Below are positions 1 through 8,594 of a DNA stretch of 64,000 nt, piece after piece. Within the stretch, counting starts at the first letter, position 1; every line of letters starts with the position of its first letter. Source of the stretch: Acidobacteriota bacterium (GTDB lineage Bacteria; Acidobacteriota; Holophagae; Holophagales; Holophagaceae); the NCBI GenBank assembly GCA_021794095.1, contig JAJYRN010000006.1, forward strand, positions 107,494 to 171,493, in the 5' to 3' direction. Position numbers and translations under genes: made by a program. Under the pieces are notes generated by a model. It ran no database searches. It had not been told where the DNA came from and saw nothing but the letters and a program-made list of their open reading frames with translations.

Positions 1-398
1 ACATCCAGCAGCACCTCCCATTTCGGGTGGGCCTTGCGGTACTCGGCCAGCGTGGTGCGCCGCCAGAGGCCGCGCGGGTGCGCCTTGTCCTGCCAGAAGT
101 TGTAGAGATAGCCGCCCATCCGCCGGACGAAGGGAATGCGGGCGTCCGAATCGAGCACCTGGAGGATCTGCGCGCGGGTCTGCGTGAACTCGGGCGACTT
201 CATGAACTGCTTTTCCGTCAGGGCGTTCTGCGCCTTCACCCAATCCAGGGCGCGGGTTCCGTGGATCTTTTCCAGCCACAGGTAGGGATCGTCGGAAGAG
301 GTGGCAGAGCTTGCAGGTGGATGACCCTGCGCGTAGGCGAGGCCGCTCAGCGTGGCACCAAGCGCCAGCGCGAGCCCGATGGAGGTCTTCGATGCCAT
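1..398 (-). CDS. Prolyl oligopeptidase family protein (S9A), 5' part only
   Basis: This reading frame runs off the left edge, so only about 132 N-terminal codons are visible. It starts at ATG 398 behind an AGGAG ribosome site 6 nt upstream. Residues 1-24 look like a Sec signal peptide with an AYA cleavage site, so the enzyme is probably periplasmic. The mature N-terminus has the DPYLWLE...ALDWVKAQN pattern that opens the beta-propeller part of S9A peptidases, which cleave proline-containing oligopeptides. The Ser-Asp-His catalytic domain would lie outside the window and cannot be checked. The family call rests on this N-terminal signature alone. Confidence 0.75.
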   Translation of the reverse strand, partial: MASKTSIGLALALGATLSGLAYAQGHPPASSATSSDDPYLWLEKIHGTRALDWVKAQNALTEKQFMKSPEFTQTRAQILQVLDSDARIPFVRRMGGYLYNFWQDKAHPRGLWRRTTLAEYRKAHPKWEVLLD

Positions 399-487
399 GG
401 GGTGCTCCTGTTTCAGGTGAGGCGCAACCATTGTGACACGAGGTAGCGTTCTTGCCAGCAACGCACCGGGTGCGCCCAGGCCGCCGG

Positions 488-551
488 TGTTTCTCGCTGG
501 TCCGAGTCCTTTAGAATCTTGTCCCCTGGTGCGCCCAGCTGGACTCGAACC
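488..551. repeat. Direct repeat, copy 1: duplicated 3' end of tRNA-Arg plus flank
   Basis: This 64-bp block is repeated at 631-694. It holds the CCA end, the 3' acceptor strand and the T-arm side of the tRNA-Arg gene together with about 40 bp of downstream flank. The anticodon half is missing, so this copy cannot make a tRNA. Confidence 0.85.
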
Positions 552-630
552 GCCACCGGCTGGCCCCGGCCATCACGCCTCCGGTCCGACATCGAGTCGG
601 ACCTCCGGCTATGGCCTACCGGGCCGCCAT

Positions 631-694
631 TGTTTCTCGCTGGTCCGAGTCCTTTAGAATCTTGTCCCCTGGTGCGCCCAGCTGGACTCGAACC
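631..694. repeat. Direct repeat, copy 2: overlaps the intact tRNA-Arg 3' end
   Basis: This is the partner of 488-551, offset by 143 bp. It covers the 3' end of the intact tRNA-Arg gene. The spacer between the copies has no ORF I can support and carries a small inverted repeat (gtccgac ... gtcggac) near 575-600. Confidence 0.85.
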
Positions 695-746
695 AGCGAC
701 CTGCGGCTTAGAAGGCCGCTGCTCTATCCACCTGAGCTATGGGCGC
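670..746 (-). tRNA. tRNA-Arg (anticodon UCU)
   Basis: The reverse strand folds as a complete 77-nt cloverleaf: acceptor GCGCCCA/TGGGCGC, D-arm GCTC/GAGC, anticodon stem GCGGC/GCCGC with loop CTTCTAA (anticodon TCT), T-stem GCTGG/CCAGC with a TTCGAGT loop, discriminator A and encoded CCA. It would read AGA and, by wobble, AGG codons. Its 3' end is duplicated 143 bp downstream. Confidence 0.95.
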
Positions 747-767
747 GAGGGGGCGGATGGGGCCATT

Positions 768-1280
768 CTAGCGGGGTGAGCTGGGTTCGAGCTCCAGGAG
801 ACGGATGGCGTAGCGGGGATGTTCGAAGGGCTGACTGTCGGGAAAGCGGGCAAAGAGCCATCCACGGTAGAGCTGGTGGCCATGCTCGGTAATGAGCACC
901 TGGGCGGCCGGGTTCTGAGGGGCGTCGCTGCGGCTGGTAATCACCCCGTTATCCAGGGTGAAATCGGGCACCAGGGCCAGGATACGGAACGTGAGGCTGC
1001 CGCCTGGCAGGGTGAAATCCTGGCCCCTGGACACGAGGTAGGTCGCCTCCTGGCGCTGCGTCAGATCAATCACCCCGATCTTCATGCCCGTCCAGCGCGA
1101 CCGCACGGAGGGCGCGAGCCGCAGGGCCGGGCCCATGGCCGCGGAAGCGGACGCCGCGGGCGCGCCGCCGGCCTGGACCGGGGCGGCCATCACCAGGTTC
1201 CGGTCGCCCGCGCGGCGGCAGCCGGGCGCCACCAGGGCAAGGGCCAGGGATGCGGCGCACAGCATGGGACGGGATGTCAT
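768..1280 (-). CDS. DUF2155-like lipoprotein
   Basis: The predicted protein has 170 residues. The ATG at 1280 is chosen because a hydrophobic signal ending in the lipobox APGC (Cys about residue 21) follows directly and GAGGG precedes it; upstream starts would run into the tRNA-Pro region. After a low-complexity Ala/Gly linker, the C-terminal 100 residues carry a beta-rich pattern with VIDLTQRQEATYLV, GSLTFRILA and LYRGWLFARFP ... FEHPRYAI. This resembles DUF2155 proteins, whose function is not established. It is probably anchored in the outer membrane or periplasm. It stands alone between two tRNA genes. Confidence 0.65.
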   Translation of the reverse strand: MTSRPMLCAASLALALVAPGCRRAGDRNLVMAAPVQAGGAPAASASAAMGPALRLAPSVRSRWTGMKIGVIDLTQRQEATYLVSRGQDFTLPGGSLTFRILALVPDFTLDNGVITSRSDAPQNPAAQVLITEHGHQLYRGWLFARFPDSQPFEHPRYAIRLLELEPSSPR

Positions 1281-1389
1281 CAACAAACCCTCACTGGGAG
1301 TTCCCGGGGCCTGGATCCTGCCGGAGCGGTGGATGAAGGGTGGGAGGGCGCGAACCGTGTCTGGGGGCCGGACATGCCTCTGATCCTGC

Positions 1390-1466
<77 letters not shown>

Positions 1467-1559
1467 ACGAGGCTCCAGGATACCTCAGGGGCGGATTCAC
1501 GCTGAGGGCGGATTGTGCCGATACAGTCCATGACGTCCAGTCGGGACACGGAGGTCCCC

Positions 1560-1859
1560 ATGGCGCTCTCTGACGACTTGCCCATCACGCACGTGGATCC
1601 CATCACCCGGGTGGGGGCGGTGTTGCGCGGCCAACGGGTCGGCGCCATCCAGCTTCCGCCCGGCGTGGTGCCGCCCGTGGGCCAGCGGCTTCAGTCGGCC
1701 TGGCAGCGCCGGAGGCAGGGAGGGAAGGGCTCCACCACCGATGCGGAGGAACCGCCCGTGGCGGTGGATCCTCCGGAAACCTATGGGGAGCACGGGGAGC
1801 TGCATCCTGCACATGGCGGCCTGGAAGCCGCCGGCCCCTGGGTGGACCTGACCGCCTGA
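1560..1859 (+). CDS. Small hypothetical protein
   Basis: I do not recognise this 99-residue protein. The ATG at 1560 is preferred over ATGs at 1515 and 1530 because GGAGG lies 5 nt upstream of it. The N-terminal half contains THVDPITRVGAVLRGQRVG and a Pro/Val turn; the C-terminal half is polar and low-complexity, with Glu, Pro and Gly. No signal peptide or membrane segment is visible. An antisense frame covers the same bases, but its Arg/His/Gly/Pro-rich composition looks like a shadow. The gene stands alone and converges on the secreted-protein gene that follows. Confidence 0.5.
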   Translation: MALSDDLPITHVDPITRVGAVLRGQRVGAIQLPPGVVPPVGQRLQSAWQRRRQGGKGSTTDAEEPPVAVDPPETYGEHGELHPAHGGLEAAGPWVDLTA

Positions 1860-1878
1860 TCCGCTGCCACCGGGCATC

Positions 1879-2985
1879 CTAGCGCGAGGAGACTGCCACA
1901 CTGCGGAGGTTCAGGCCCTGACGCTGGAGGTTGAAGATTTGGCCCGCGAGGGCGATGCCCAGCTGGGTTTCCAGTTCCTCCTTGCCGCGCCGCGCCGCGC
2001 CGGCGGGCGGGAGGGCGGCGATGGCTGCGGGCGTCAGGTTGCTGGACCAGCTGAGGTCGAGGGCGAAGGAGATTCGCTTGTCCTTGCTGCTGAGTTCACC
2101 GGCGACATGGCTCATGCGTCCGTCCGGGCCGTAGCCGACCCGCAGCCAGCCGGGGCCTTCAAAGCCGCGGCTGCTGTTGGTGATATCCACAGCCTGCAGA
2201 TGGCCGCCCTGGCCGTAGGCAAAGGTCATGCGGGTGTGCACGCCCTGCTCGTTGTTGCGGAAATCCATGCGCTGGGGCAGGTGGGTGGTCTTGTCCACCA
2301 GAATCTCCATGTGCCCGCGCTTCCAGAAGCCGAGGCTCTGGGCCATGCTCTGTTCGCGCCGCTTGGCATCCCAGGGGCTGGTGGGCGCGTCGAAGACGAT
2401 GCGCTCGACCTTCTGGCCGCCCAGGGAGTCCTCCCCGGCGAGCCTGGCCTTGAAGGTGCCTGCATCCACGTAGACGGCCTTGACCTCGTTCACGACCTGC
2501 TGGAACCAGGACATCCAGGTGAGGGGGGCGTCCGTGTCGGGCAGATCCACGCGGGTGGTGTAGGCGTTCAGATCCTTGCTGTAGAGGAAGCCCCGGTCAC
2601 CGCGGCGAGCATAGAGCAGGTTCCCGAAATCCCCGGTGAGGTTTGTGCGGAAGTCGCCGTTGGCGAAATAGGTGCCATTGACCGTGAGGTTGGCCTGGCC
2701 GCCCTGGCTGTGGGACTGCAACTGGCCGTTGCTGAGCTGGTTCACCTTCCGGTTCACCGCAGCCCCACTGAGGGCGATGCCGAGCGTTCCATCCACTCGG
2801 ACCGCGGTGATTCCCTGGTAGGGCTGGCCGAACCAGTGGGCGCTCACCGCGTCCAGGGTCTCCATGAAGGCGTGGCGCGCCGCGTCGGCGGTGGATGCCT
2901 TGGCCGGGGCTCCTGCGGCTGCAAGCGGCATCTGGGGCGCCAGCAGGCCCGCGGCCAGCAGAAGCGAAGGGATGGACAGACGCAT
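1879..2985 (-). CDS. Secreted protein of unknown function, LolA/LppX-like fold possible
   Basis: The predicted protein has 368 residues from ATG 2985, which is followed by a clear signal peptide ending in an Ala-rich stretch near residue 25. The open frame extends upstream, but that part overlaps the zinc-ribbon gene and has shadow composition. The middle section alternates short beta-strand patterns (NLTVNGTYFANGDFRTNLTG, FLYSKDLNAYTTRVDLP) and then reads HMEILVDKTTHLPQRMDF, which recalls the lipoprotein-carrier LolA/LppX beta-sheet. That link is an inference from pattern only. It is probably periplasmic. Only 13 bp separate its start from the zinc-ribbon gene upstream, so the two may share a transcript. 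Confidence 0.6.
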   Translation of the reverse strand: MRLSIPSLLLAAGLLAPQMPLAAAGAPAKASTADAARHAFMETLDAVSAHWFGQPYQGITAVRVDGTLGIALSGAAVNRKVNQLSNGQLQSHSQGGQANLTVNGTYFANGDFRTNLTGDFGNLLYARRGDRGFLYSKDLNAYTTRVDLPDTDAPLTWMSWFQQVVNEVKAVYVDAGTFKARLAGEDSLGGQKVERIVFDAPTSPWDAKRREQSMAQSLGFWKRGHMEILVDKTTHLPQRMDFRNNEQGVHTRMTFAYGQGGHLQAVDITNSSRGFEGPGWLRVGYGPDGRMSHVAGELSSKDKRISFALDLSWSSNLTPAAIAALPPAGAARRGKEELETQLGIALAGQIFNLQRQGLNLRSVAVSSR

Positions 2986-2998
2986 GGGACCTCCAGAT

Positions 2999-3418
2999 TC
3001 AACGGCGGGAAGGCCGCGGGGGACGCGTGGGCTTGGGCCGCTCGGCTGCGAAACAGGCCCTACAGAGGGCCTTGGCGGGATCCTCCGGCACGAAGGGAAC
3101 GTATTCCTGGGCTCCGCAGCGGGCGCAGGTGATGTGGGTGAGAATGCGGGCGGCATCCCCGGCTCCGCGCGATCGGTAGCTGAAGGAGCGCCGGTAGCAA
3201 TCCGGGCAGAGAAAGAATTTCTTGCCGGGATCAAGGCGAAACCGGGCACCGCACTCCGAGCAGACCTTCTCGCGGGCGGCATCCGCGCTGGGCGGGGCCA
3301 CAGCGACGCGCTTGGTGAGCCGGACGCCGACCGCAGGCGACTCGACAGCCGGGGCGGATCCGGTGGGCTCCGGGTCTCCGGGAACCGGTACGGGCGACGG
3401 AGCAGGCCTTCGATTCAT
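2999..3418 (-). CDS. Double zinc-ribbon protein with CxxC-x17-CxxC domain
   Basis: The predicted protein has 139 residues. A Pro-rich N-terminal 50 residues precedes two zinc-binding modules: CSEC...CPDC around residues 53-75 and CARC-x17-CRAC around residues 98-122. The second matches the CxxC-x17-CxxC type of small zinc ribbon found in many environmental bacteria, for which nucleic-acid binding is suspected but not shown. It has no signal peptide, so it is probably cytoplasmic. The start at ATG 3418 has no strong ribosome site, so the true N-terminus may be shorter. It lies just upstream of the secreted protein gene at 1879-2985. Confidence 0.7.
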   Translation of the reverse strand: MNRRPAPSPVPVPGDPEPTGSAPAVESPAVGVRLTKRVAVAPPSADAAREKVCSECGARFRLDPGKKFFLCPDCYRRSFSYRSRGAGDAARILTHITCARCGAQEYVPFVPEDPAKALCRACFAAERPKPTRPPRPSRR

Positions 3419-3584
3419 GGGGATGATTCCACTTCGACCCTGTGGCCGAACCCTGAGGGTAACCCAGTCGGGCGGCCTCTGGCGAGGCGCGAAATCCGCA
3501 TGAACCCTAGCTTTTTGTCACGCCGGCGTCACCGTTCCTCCGAAGGGGCCCGGGTCCAGCCTTCACGTCTGGCATGCTGGGGGC

Positions 3585-4523
3585 ATGGACACCGCCCGCC
3601 AGATCCTGGAGCCCCTGCGCCTGGGGAACCCCCGGGCTGTGGCGCGGGCCATTTCCTGGATGGAGAACGGGCACCCCGAAGCCCGGGCCCTGATGGCGGC
3701 CCTGTGGCCCCACCTCGGCCGGGCCATGGTCGTGGGCCTCACGGGCTCGCCCGGCGCTGGCAAGAGCACCCTCACCGATCAACTCGCGCGCGCCCTCCGC
3801 GCAGAAGGCCAGAGGGTGGGCATTCTGGCCGTGGATCCCACCTCGCCCTTCAGCGGCGGCGCCATCCTGGGCGACCGCATCCGCATGCAGCGCATCGCGG
3901 CTGATCCCGGCATCTTCATCCGCAGCATGGCCACCCGCGGCGCCCTGGGCGGCCTGGCCCGGGCCACCCAGGACGCCATTGACCTGCTGGATGCGGCGGG
4001 CTTCGACACAGTGATCGTGGAGACCGTCGGCGTCGGCCAGGACGAGGTGGACGTGGTGAGCTGCGTCCATGCCTGCTGCGTGGTGCTGGTGCCCGGCATG
4101 GGCGATGAGATCCAGGCCATCAAGGCCGGGATCATGGAAGTGGCCGATCTCTTCGTGATCAACAAAGCGGATCGCGAAGGTGTGGATCAGGTGGAGCGCG
4201 AGATCGAAGCCATGAAGGCCCTCGCGCCGGCGCGGGGCTGGGATCCGCCAGTGCTGCGGACCGTGGCCGCCCAGGGCGAGGGGGTGCCCGCCCTCCTGGA
4301 GGCGATCCGGGCCCACGGCGTCTGGCTGCGGGCCCACGGGGGCCTGGCGCGCAAGGCCCGGGAGCGGGCCCGGCTGCGCTTCGAGTCGCTGCTGGCGGAA
4401 GAAACCCTGCGCCGGGCCAAGGCCCAGGCGGGGGCCGGGCGCATCGCGGCCTCGGTGGAGGCCATCGCCGAAGGCCGGATGGATCCCTACGCGGCGGTGG
4501 CCGCGATCCTGGGCGAGGGCTGA
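3585..4523 (+). CDS. meaB: Methylmalonyl-CoA mutase-associated GTPase MeaB
   Basis: The predicted protein has 312 residues, normal for the MeaB/ArgK/MMAA family of G3E P-loop GTPases. The Walker A motif GLTGSPGAGKST is at residues 51-62, followed by the family stretches AVDPTSPFSGGAILGDRIRM and IETVG/VETVGVGQDEVDVV, and by the guanine-specificity motif NKAD at about 193-196. The family protects and loads adenosylcobalamin-dependent methylmalonyl-CoA mutase and its relatives. The mutase subunits are not adjacent here. An acyl-CoA carboxylase beta chain about 40 kb away (43054-44592) fits the same propionate/methylmalonyl-CoA branch. Confidence 0.92.
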   Translation: MDTARQILEPLRLGNPRAVARAISWMENGHPEARALMAALWPHLGRAMVVGLTGSPGAGKSTLTDQLARALRAEGQRVGILAVDPTSPFSGGAILGDRIRMQRIAADPGIFIRSMATRGALGGLARATQDAIDLLDAAGFDTVIVETVGVGQDEVDVVSCVHACCVVLVPGMGDEIQAIKAGIMEVADLFVINKADREGVDQVEREIEAMKALAPARGWDPPVLRTVAAQGEGVPALLEAIRAHGVWLRAHGGLARKARERARLRFESLLAEETLRRAKAQAGAGRIAASVEAIAEGRMDPYAAVAAILGEG

Positions 4524-4555
4524 GGCCTCCCGGGACACCGCGTGGGGATCCCCCA

Positions 4556-4617
4556 TGGGGGTGCACGAGGGGGGACATCGCGAACCGAAGGTGAGCAGGC
4601 GGTCCCCCCTCGTTCAT
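4556..4617. repeat. Hairpin-forming repeat, copy 1
   Basis: This 62-bp unit recurs at 4655-4716 with three or fewer differences. It contains a perfect 12-bp inverted repeat (4565-4576 with 4602-4613) around a 25-nt loop, so RNA or single-stranded DNA would form a strong hairpin. It lies between meaB and the glycosyltransferase gene. There is no T-tract, so an intrinsic terminator is unlikely; a REP-like dispersed element is a better guess. Confidence 0.75.
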
Positions 4618-4654
4618 GGCAGACGCGGCGTCCCGGCTTGGCCGGGATCCCGCG

Positions 4655-4716
4655 TGGGGGTGCACGAGGGGGGACATCGCGAACCGGAGGTGAGCAGGCG
4701 GCCCCCCCTCGTTCAT
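4655..4716. repeat. Hairpin-forming repeat, copy 2
   Basis: This is the second copy of the 62-bp unit, 99 bp downstream of the first. Its arms (4664-4675 and 4701-4712) pair at 11 of 12 positions, and the T-to-C change leaves a G-C-rich stem. It ends about 70 bp before the start of the glycosyltransferase gene. Confidence 0.75.
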
Positions 4717-4788
4717 ATCGCCCGGGTGGTATCCTCGCCACGACAACTGGGCGCGTTGAACGTGGCACAGGGATCGAGGAACTTCCCG

Positions 4789-7071
4789 ATGGACTCCACG
4801 CTGCCGGACCGCATTGCTTTTCTGGGTGGGTACCTTCCGAGGCTCTGTGGCATTGCCACGTTCACCCACGATCTCTGCGAGGCCGTGGCCGCGGCGGCTC
4901 CGGCTTCCCTGTGCTACACCGGGGCGGTGAACGACCGGGCCGAGGGCTACGTCTATCCGCCACGCGTGCGCTTCGAACTCGACGAGAAGGATCTGGATTC
5001 CTACCGGCGCGGGGCGGATTTCCTGAACTTCGACAACGCGGATGTCCTGTGCGTGCAGCATGAGTTCGGCATCTACGGAGGCCCCGCCGGGAGCCACCTC
5101 CTGGCCCTGCTCAAGGAAGTGCGGATGCCGGTGGTGACCACGCTGCACACGGTGCTGCGCGATCCGAATGCCGACCAGCGGAAGGTGATGGAGGAGCTGA
5201 TCCGCCGGAGCGGCCGGTTGGTGGTGATGGCCCGCAAGGGCGCGGAGATCCTGCGCGAGACCTACGGCGCGCCCGAGGCCAAGGTGGACATCATCCCCCA
5301 TGGCATCCCGGACATGCCTTTCCTGGAGTCGAGCGTCTACAAGGCGCAATTCGGTGTGGAAGGCCGTCAGGTGCTGCTCACCTTCGGCCTCCTGGGACCG
5401 GGCAAGGGGATCGAGTACGCCATCGAGGCCCTGCCGGAGATCGTGAAGCGCCACCCGAACGTGGTCTACCTCGTGCTGGGCGCCACCCACCCCCATCTCG
5501 TCGCCCGGGAGGGCGAAAACTACCGCCTGGGCTTGGAGCGCCTAGCCGAAGACCGTGGGGTGAAGGATCACGTCATCTTCTACAACCGCTTCGTCTCGGC
5601 GGAGGATCTCAAGGAGTTCATCGGCGCCACGGACATCTACCTCACGCCCTACCTCAACGAGGCGCAGATCACCTCGGGGACGCTGGCCTACGTCTTCGGG
5701 GCGGGCAAGGCCGTGGTCTCCACGCCCTACTGGCACGCCCAGGAACTGCTCGCCGAGGGGCGCGGCACCCTGGTGCCCTTCCGTGATCCGCGAGCCATCG
5801 CCGAAGGCGTGTGCGCCTACCTCGATGATCCGGTTCGCTTGCAGCGGACCCGCCAGGAGGCCCATCGGCTTGGGCGCGAAATGATCTGGCCGTCCGTGGC
5901 CCAGCGCTTCCTCGAATCCTTCCAGCGGGCCCGCAGCGAGCGGCGGGCTGCGCCCAGGGCCGCCTTCGCCGGGTGGACGCTGGCCAGCCGGCCCTACGAC
6001 CTGCCCCCCCTCCGGCTCGACCATGTCCTCCGCATGAGCGACGGCACGGGCATCCTCCAGCACGCCACGTTCAACGTGCCCAACTTCAACGAGGGGTACT
6101 GCACGGACGACAACGCCCGAGCCTTCATCCTCTGCAACCTGCTGGACGAGCTCGGCGGACATCCCCCCTCGGAGAACCTGGACCGCCTGGCCACCAGCTA
6201 CCTCGCCTTCCTGGCCGCCGCCCTGAACCAGGGGACCTGCCGCTTCCGCAACTTCATGAGCCACGGACGGCAGTGGCTGGAAGACTCCGGCAGCGAGGAC
6301 AGCCATGCCCGGGCCTTGTGGGCGGCGGGTACCGGTGCCGGCCGCTCCCGCAACGAGGGCCATCGGAAGTTGGCGATGCACCTCTTTGAACGGGCCCTGC
6401 CGGTGGCCGAGTCCTTCTCCTCTCCGCGCGCCTGGGCCTTCACCCTGCTGGGGATCCACGAGGTGTTGCGTCGCTTCCCGGGACATGGCCCGGCCGAGGC
6501 GGCACGGGAACACCTGACAGCGCGGCTCATCCAACTGTGGGATGGCTGTGCGACCGAGAATTGGCCCTGGTTCGAGTCCATCGCCACCTACGACAATGCG
6601 CGCCTTTCCCAAGCCCTGCTGCTCAGTGGCCAGGCCATGCCCCATCCCAGGGCCCTGGAGATCGGCCTCAGCTCCCTCGGATGGCTCGCCTCCGTGCAGA
6701 AGACGCAGGCGGGCCATTTCCGGCCCATCGGCAGCAACGGCTTCTACGAGCGCGATGGCGGCCACGCCTACTTCGACCAGCAGCCGGTAGAGGCGCAGGC
6801 CATGGTGGCGGCCTGTCTCGAAGCCTTCCGCGCCACGCAGGATCCGGCCTGGTCCCGGGAGGCCAAGCGGGCCTTCGAATGGTTCCTCGGCCGCAACGAC
6901 CTCGCCTTGCCGCTCTACGACCCCAGCAGCGGGGGCTGCGGAGACGGCCTCCACCACGATCGGGTCAACGAGAACCAGGGTGCCGAATCCACGCTGGCCT
7001 TCCAGCTCTCCCGCGCCGAGATGAACTTCCCTGAACATTCGATCGCCGCTTCGGCGAGCAAGGATCTATGA
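4789..7071 (+). CDS. GT4 glycosyltransferase fused to an (alpha/alpha)-barrel-like domain
   Basis: The predicted protein has 760 residues from ATG 4789; the upstream open frame crosses the hairpin repeats and is not protein-like. Residues 1-390 form a GT-B glycosyltransferase of family 4: FLGGYLPRLCGIATFTHDL at the start, HGIPD at about 171-175, LLTFGLLGPGKGIEYAIEAL, and a nucleotide-sugar-binding C-terminal half with TDIYLTPYLNEAQITSGTLA. Residues 400-760 are helix-rich with GYCTDDNARAFI and WPWFESIATYDNARLSQALL, like (alpha/alpha)6-barrel glycosidases or epimerases. The stop overlaps the GH130 start by 4 bp (ATGA), implying coupled translation and a shared mannose-type oligosaccharide pathway. 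The sugar specificity cannot be read from the sequence. Confidence 0.82.
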   Translation: MDSTLPDRIAFLGGYLPRLCGIATFTHDLCEAVAAAAPASLCYTGAVNDRAEGYVYPPRVRFELDEKDLDSYRRGADFLNFDNADVLCVQHEFGIYGGPAGSHLLALLKEVRMPVVTTLHTVLRDPNADQRKVMEELIRRSGRLVVMARKGAEILRETYGAPEAKVDIIPHGIPDMPFLESSVYKAQFGVEGRQVLLTFGLLGPGKGIEYAIEALPEIVKRHPNVVYLVLGATHPHLVAREGENYRLGLERLAEDRGVKDHVIFYNRFVSAEDLKEFIGATDIYLTPYLNEAQITSGTLAYVFGAGKAVVSTPYWHAQELLAEGRGTLVPFRDPRAIAEGVCAYLDDPVRLQRTRQEAHRLGREMIWPSVAQRFLESFQRARSERRAAPRAAFAGWTLASRPYDLPPLRLDHVLRMSDGTGILQHATFNVPNFNEGYCTDDNARAFILCNLLDELGGHPPSENLDRLATSYLAFLAAALNQGTCRFRNFMSHGRQWLEDSGSEDSHARALWAAGTGAGRSRNEGHRKLAMHLFERALPVAESFSSPRAWAFTLLGIHEVLRRFPGHGPAEAAREHLTARLIQLWDGCATENWPWFESIATYDNARLSQALLLSGQAMPHPRALEIGLSSLGWLASVQKTQAGHFRPIGSNGFYERDGGHAYFDQQPVEAQAMVAACLEAFRATQDPAWSREAKRAFEWFLGRNDLALPLYDPSSGGCGDGLHHDRVNENQGAESTLAFQLSRAEMNFPEHSIAASASKDL

Positions 7072-8525
7072 CCTCCATCCGGCTTCGCCATCTCGGCGTG
7101 TCGCTCGTTCCCGAGAGCGCCCGCGTCATCCTGCGGCCCTTTATTCCGTCGCACATCCAGCGCGTCACTACGATCATCGGTCGCGCCCTGGCTCTGAGCG
7201 AGGCGGACGCCACCCGGGATCTGGCGGCCATGCTCCGGGAATTCGACGGCCGGCACCTCGACCTCGAATCCGCCCTGCTCGCGAATTACGAGCAGGTGGC
7301 GCCCCACGTCTTCACGCAACGTCCCCTGTCGCAGGCGCGCAGGCTGCTCATCGGCGCGCTCTTCTCCGGGGAGTACGCCTTGGAATCCGCGGCGCTCTTC
7401 AACCCCTCCATCGTGCCCCATCCGGATCAAGACGGGATTCCTGCGGGCTCGCTGCGATTCATCTTGAGCCTCCGGGCCACGGGAGAGGGGCACATCTCCT
7501 CCATCGAATTCCGCACGGGCCTCATCACCGCGGAGGGTGCCATCGCGCTGGACCCCGTCTCCCGCTTTGTCACCGTTCCGGAGGTGGATCCCAACCCCAC
7601 CTACATGAAGGGTCCGTTCGCGCTCAAGCTGCACGAGATGGGCTTCGACAACGCCCACGCGGTGGCCGTGATGGAACCGCTCGGCGAGGACTTCACGCGG
7701 AGCGATCTGGATCAGAGCATCCTGCGCCTCCGACGGGAGGCCCGGCCCGTCACACAGGACCTCAAGAACACGCTGCATGGCATCCAGTGGCTCGCCGAGT
7801 CGAACTACGAAATGGATTTTCCCCCCGGACTGGACATGGGCGAGCGCGCCCTGTTCCCGGTGTCCTCGAACGAGAGCCACGGCATCGAGGATGCGCGGTT
7901 CGTCCGCTTTACGGAGGACGATGGGACGGCGATGTACTACGCCACCTACACGGCCTACAACGGGCGCGCGGTCCTGCCGCAATTCATCGAGACGAAGGAT
8001 TTCCTCCATTTCCGCGTGCTCACCCTCAACGGCGCGGCGGTACAGAACAAAGGCATGGCGCTCTTCCCCCGGCGGATCGAGGGCAACTACGCCATGCTGT
8101 CGCGCCAGGACGACGAGAACCTTTTCATCATGTTCTCGGACAATCCCCACTACTGGGGCGAGGCGAAGCTGCTCCTGCGCCCATCGGAAGTATGGGAATC
8201 CGTGAAGATCGGGAATTGTGGCTCGCCCATCGAGACTGAGGCCGGCTGGCTGGTGATCACCCACGGTGTCGGCCCCATGCGCAAATACTGCATCGGCGCC
8301 GCGCTGCTCGACCTCCACGATCCCACGAAGGTCCTCGGCCGCCTGCGCGAACCGTTGCTGGTGCCCGAAGGCCCTGGGCGAGAGGGCTACGTCCCCAACG
8401 TCGTCTACAGCTGCGGTTCCCTCGTCCATGGCCGGGAACTGGTCCTCCCCTACGCCATGAGCGACCGGGCCACCACCGTCGTGAGCGTATCTCTGGATGA
8501 CTTGCTCGCCGCCCTGAAGGCCTGA
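7068..8525 (+). CDS. GH130 family glycoside phosphorylase
   Basis: The predicted protein has 485 residues. GH130 enzymes cleave beta-mannosides with inorganic phosphate to give mannose 1-phosphate. The five-bladed propeller signature is visible: SAALFNPSIVPHPDQDG, RFILSLRATGEGHISSIEFR, SNESHGIEDARFVRF, YYATYTAYNGR, IEGNYAMLSRQDDEN, and the C-terminal GPMRKYCIGAALLDLHDPTKV with LLVPEGPGREGYVPNVVYSCG. The roughly 130-residue helical N-terminal extension before the propeller fits the longer GH130 subgroup. Translation is coupled to the upstream glycosyltransferase. Whether the pair makes or degrades a manno-oligosaccharide is not decidable here. Confidence 0.85.
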   Translation: MTSIRLRHLGVSLVPESARVILRPFIPSHIQRVTTIIGRALALSEADATRDLAAMLREFDGRHLDLESALLANYEQVAPHVFTQRPLSQARRLLIGALFSGEYALESAALFNPSIVPHPDQDGIPAGSLRFILSLRATGEGHISSIEFRTGLITAEGAIALDPVSRFVTVPEVDPNPTYMKGPFALKLHEMGFDNAHAVAVMEPLGEDFTRSDLDQSILRLRREARPVTQDLKNTLHGIQWLAESNYEMDFPPGLDMGERALFPVSSNESHGIEDARFVRFTEDDGTAMYYATYTAYNGRAVLPQFIETKDFLHFRVLTLNGAAVQNKGMALFPRRIEGNYAMLSRQDDENLFIMFSDNPHYWGEAKLLLRPSEVWESVKIGNCGSPIETEAGWLVITHGVGPMRKYCIGAALLDLHDPTKVLGRLREPLLVPEGPGREGYVPNVVYSCGSLVHGRELVLPYAMSDRATTVVSVSLDDLLAALKA

Positions 8526-8594
8526 ACGTTCCCTCCCGATTCTCCCGGGGATGCCAAAGGTTGATTCCTGCACGCGGCTTCCGATAAACGGGGC

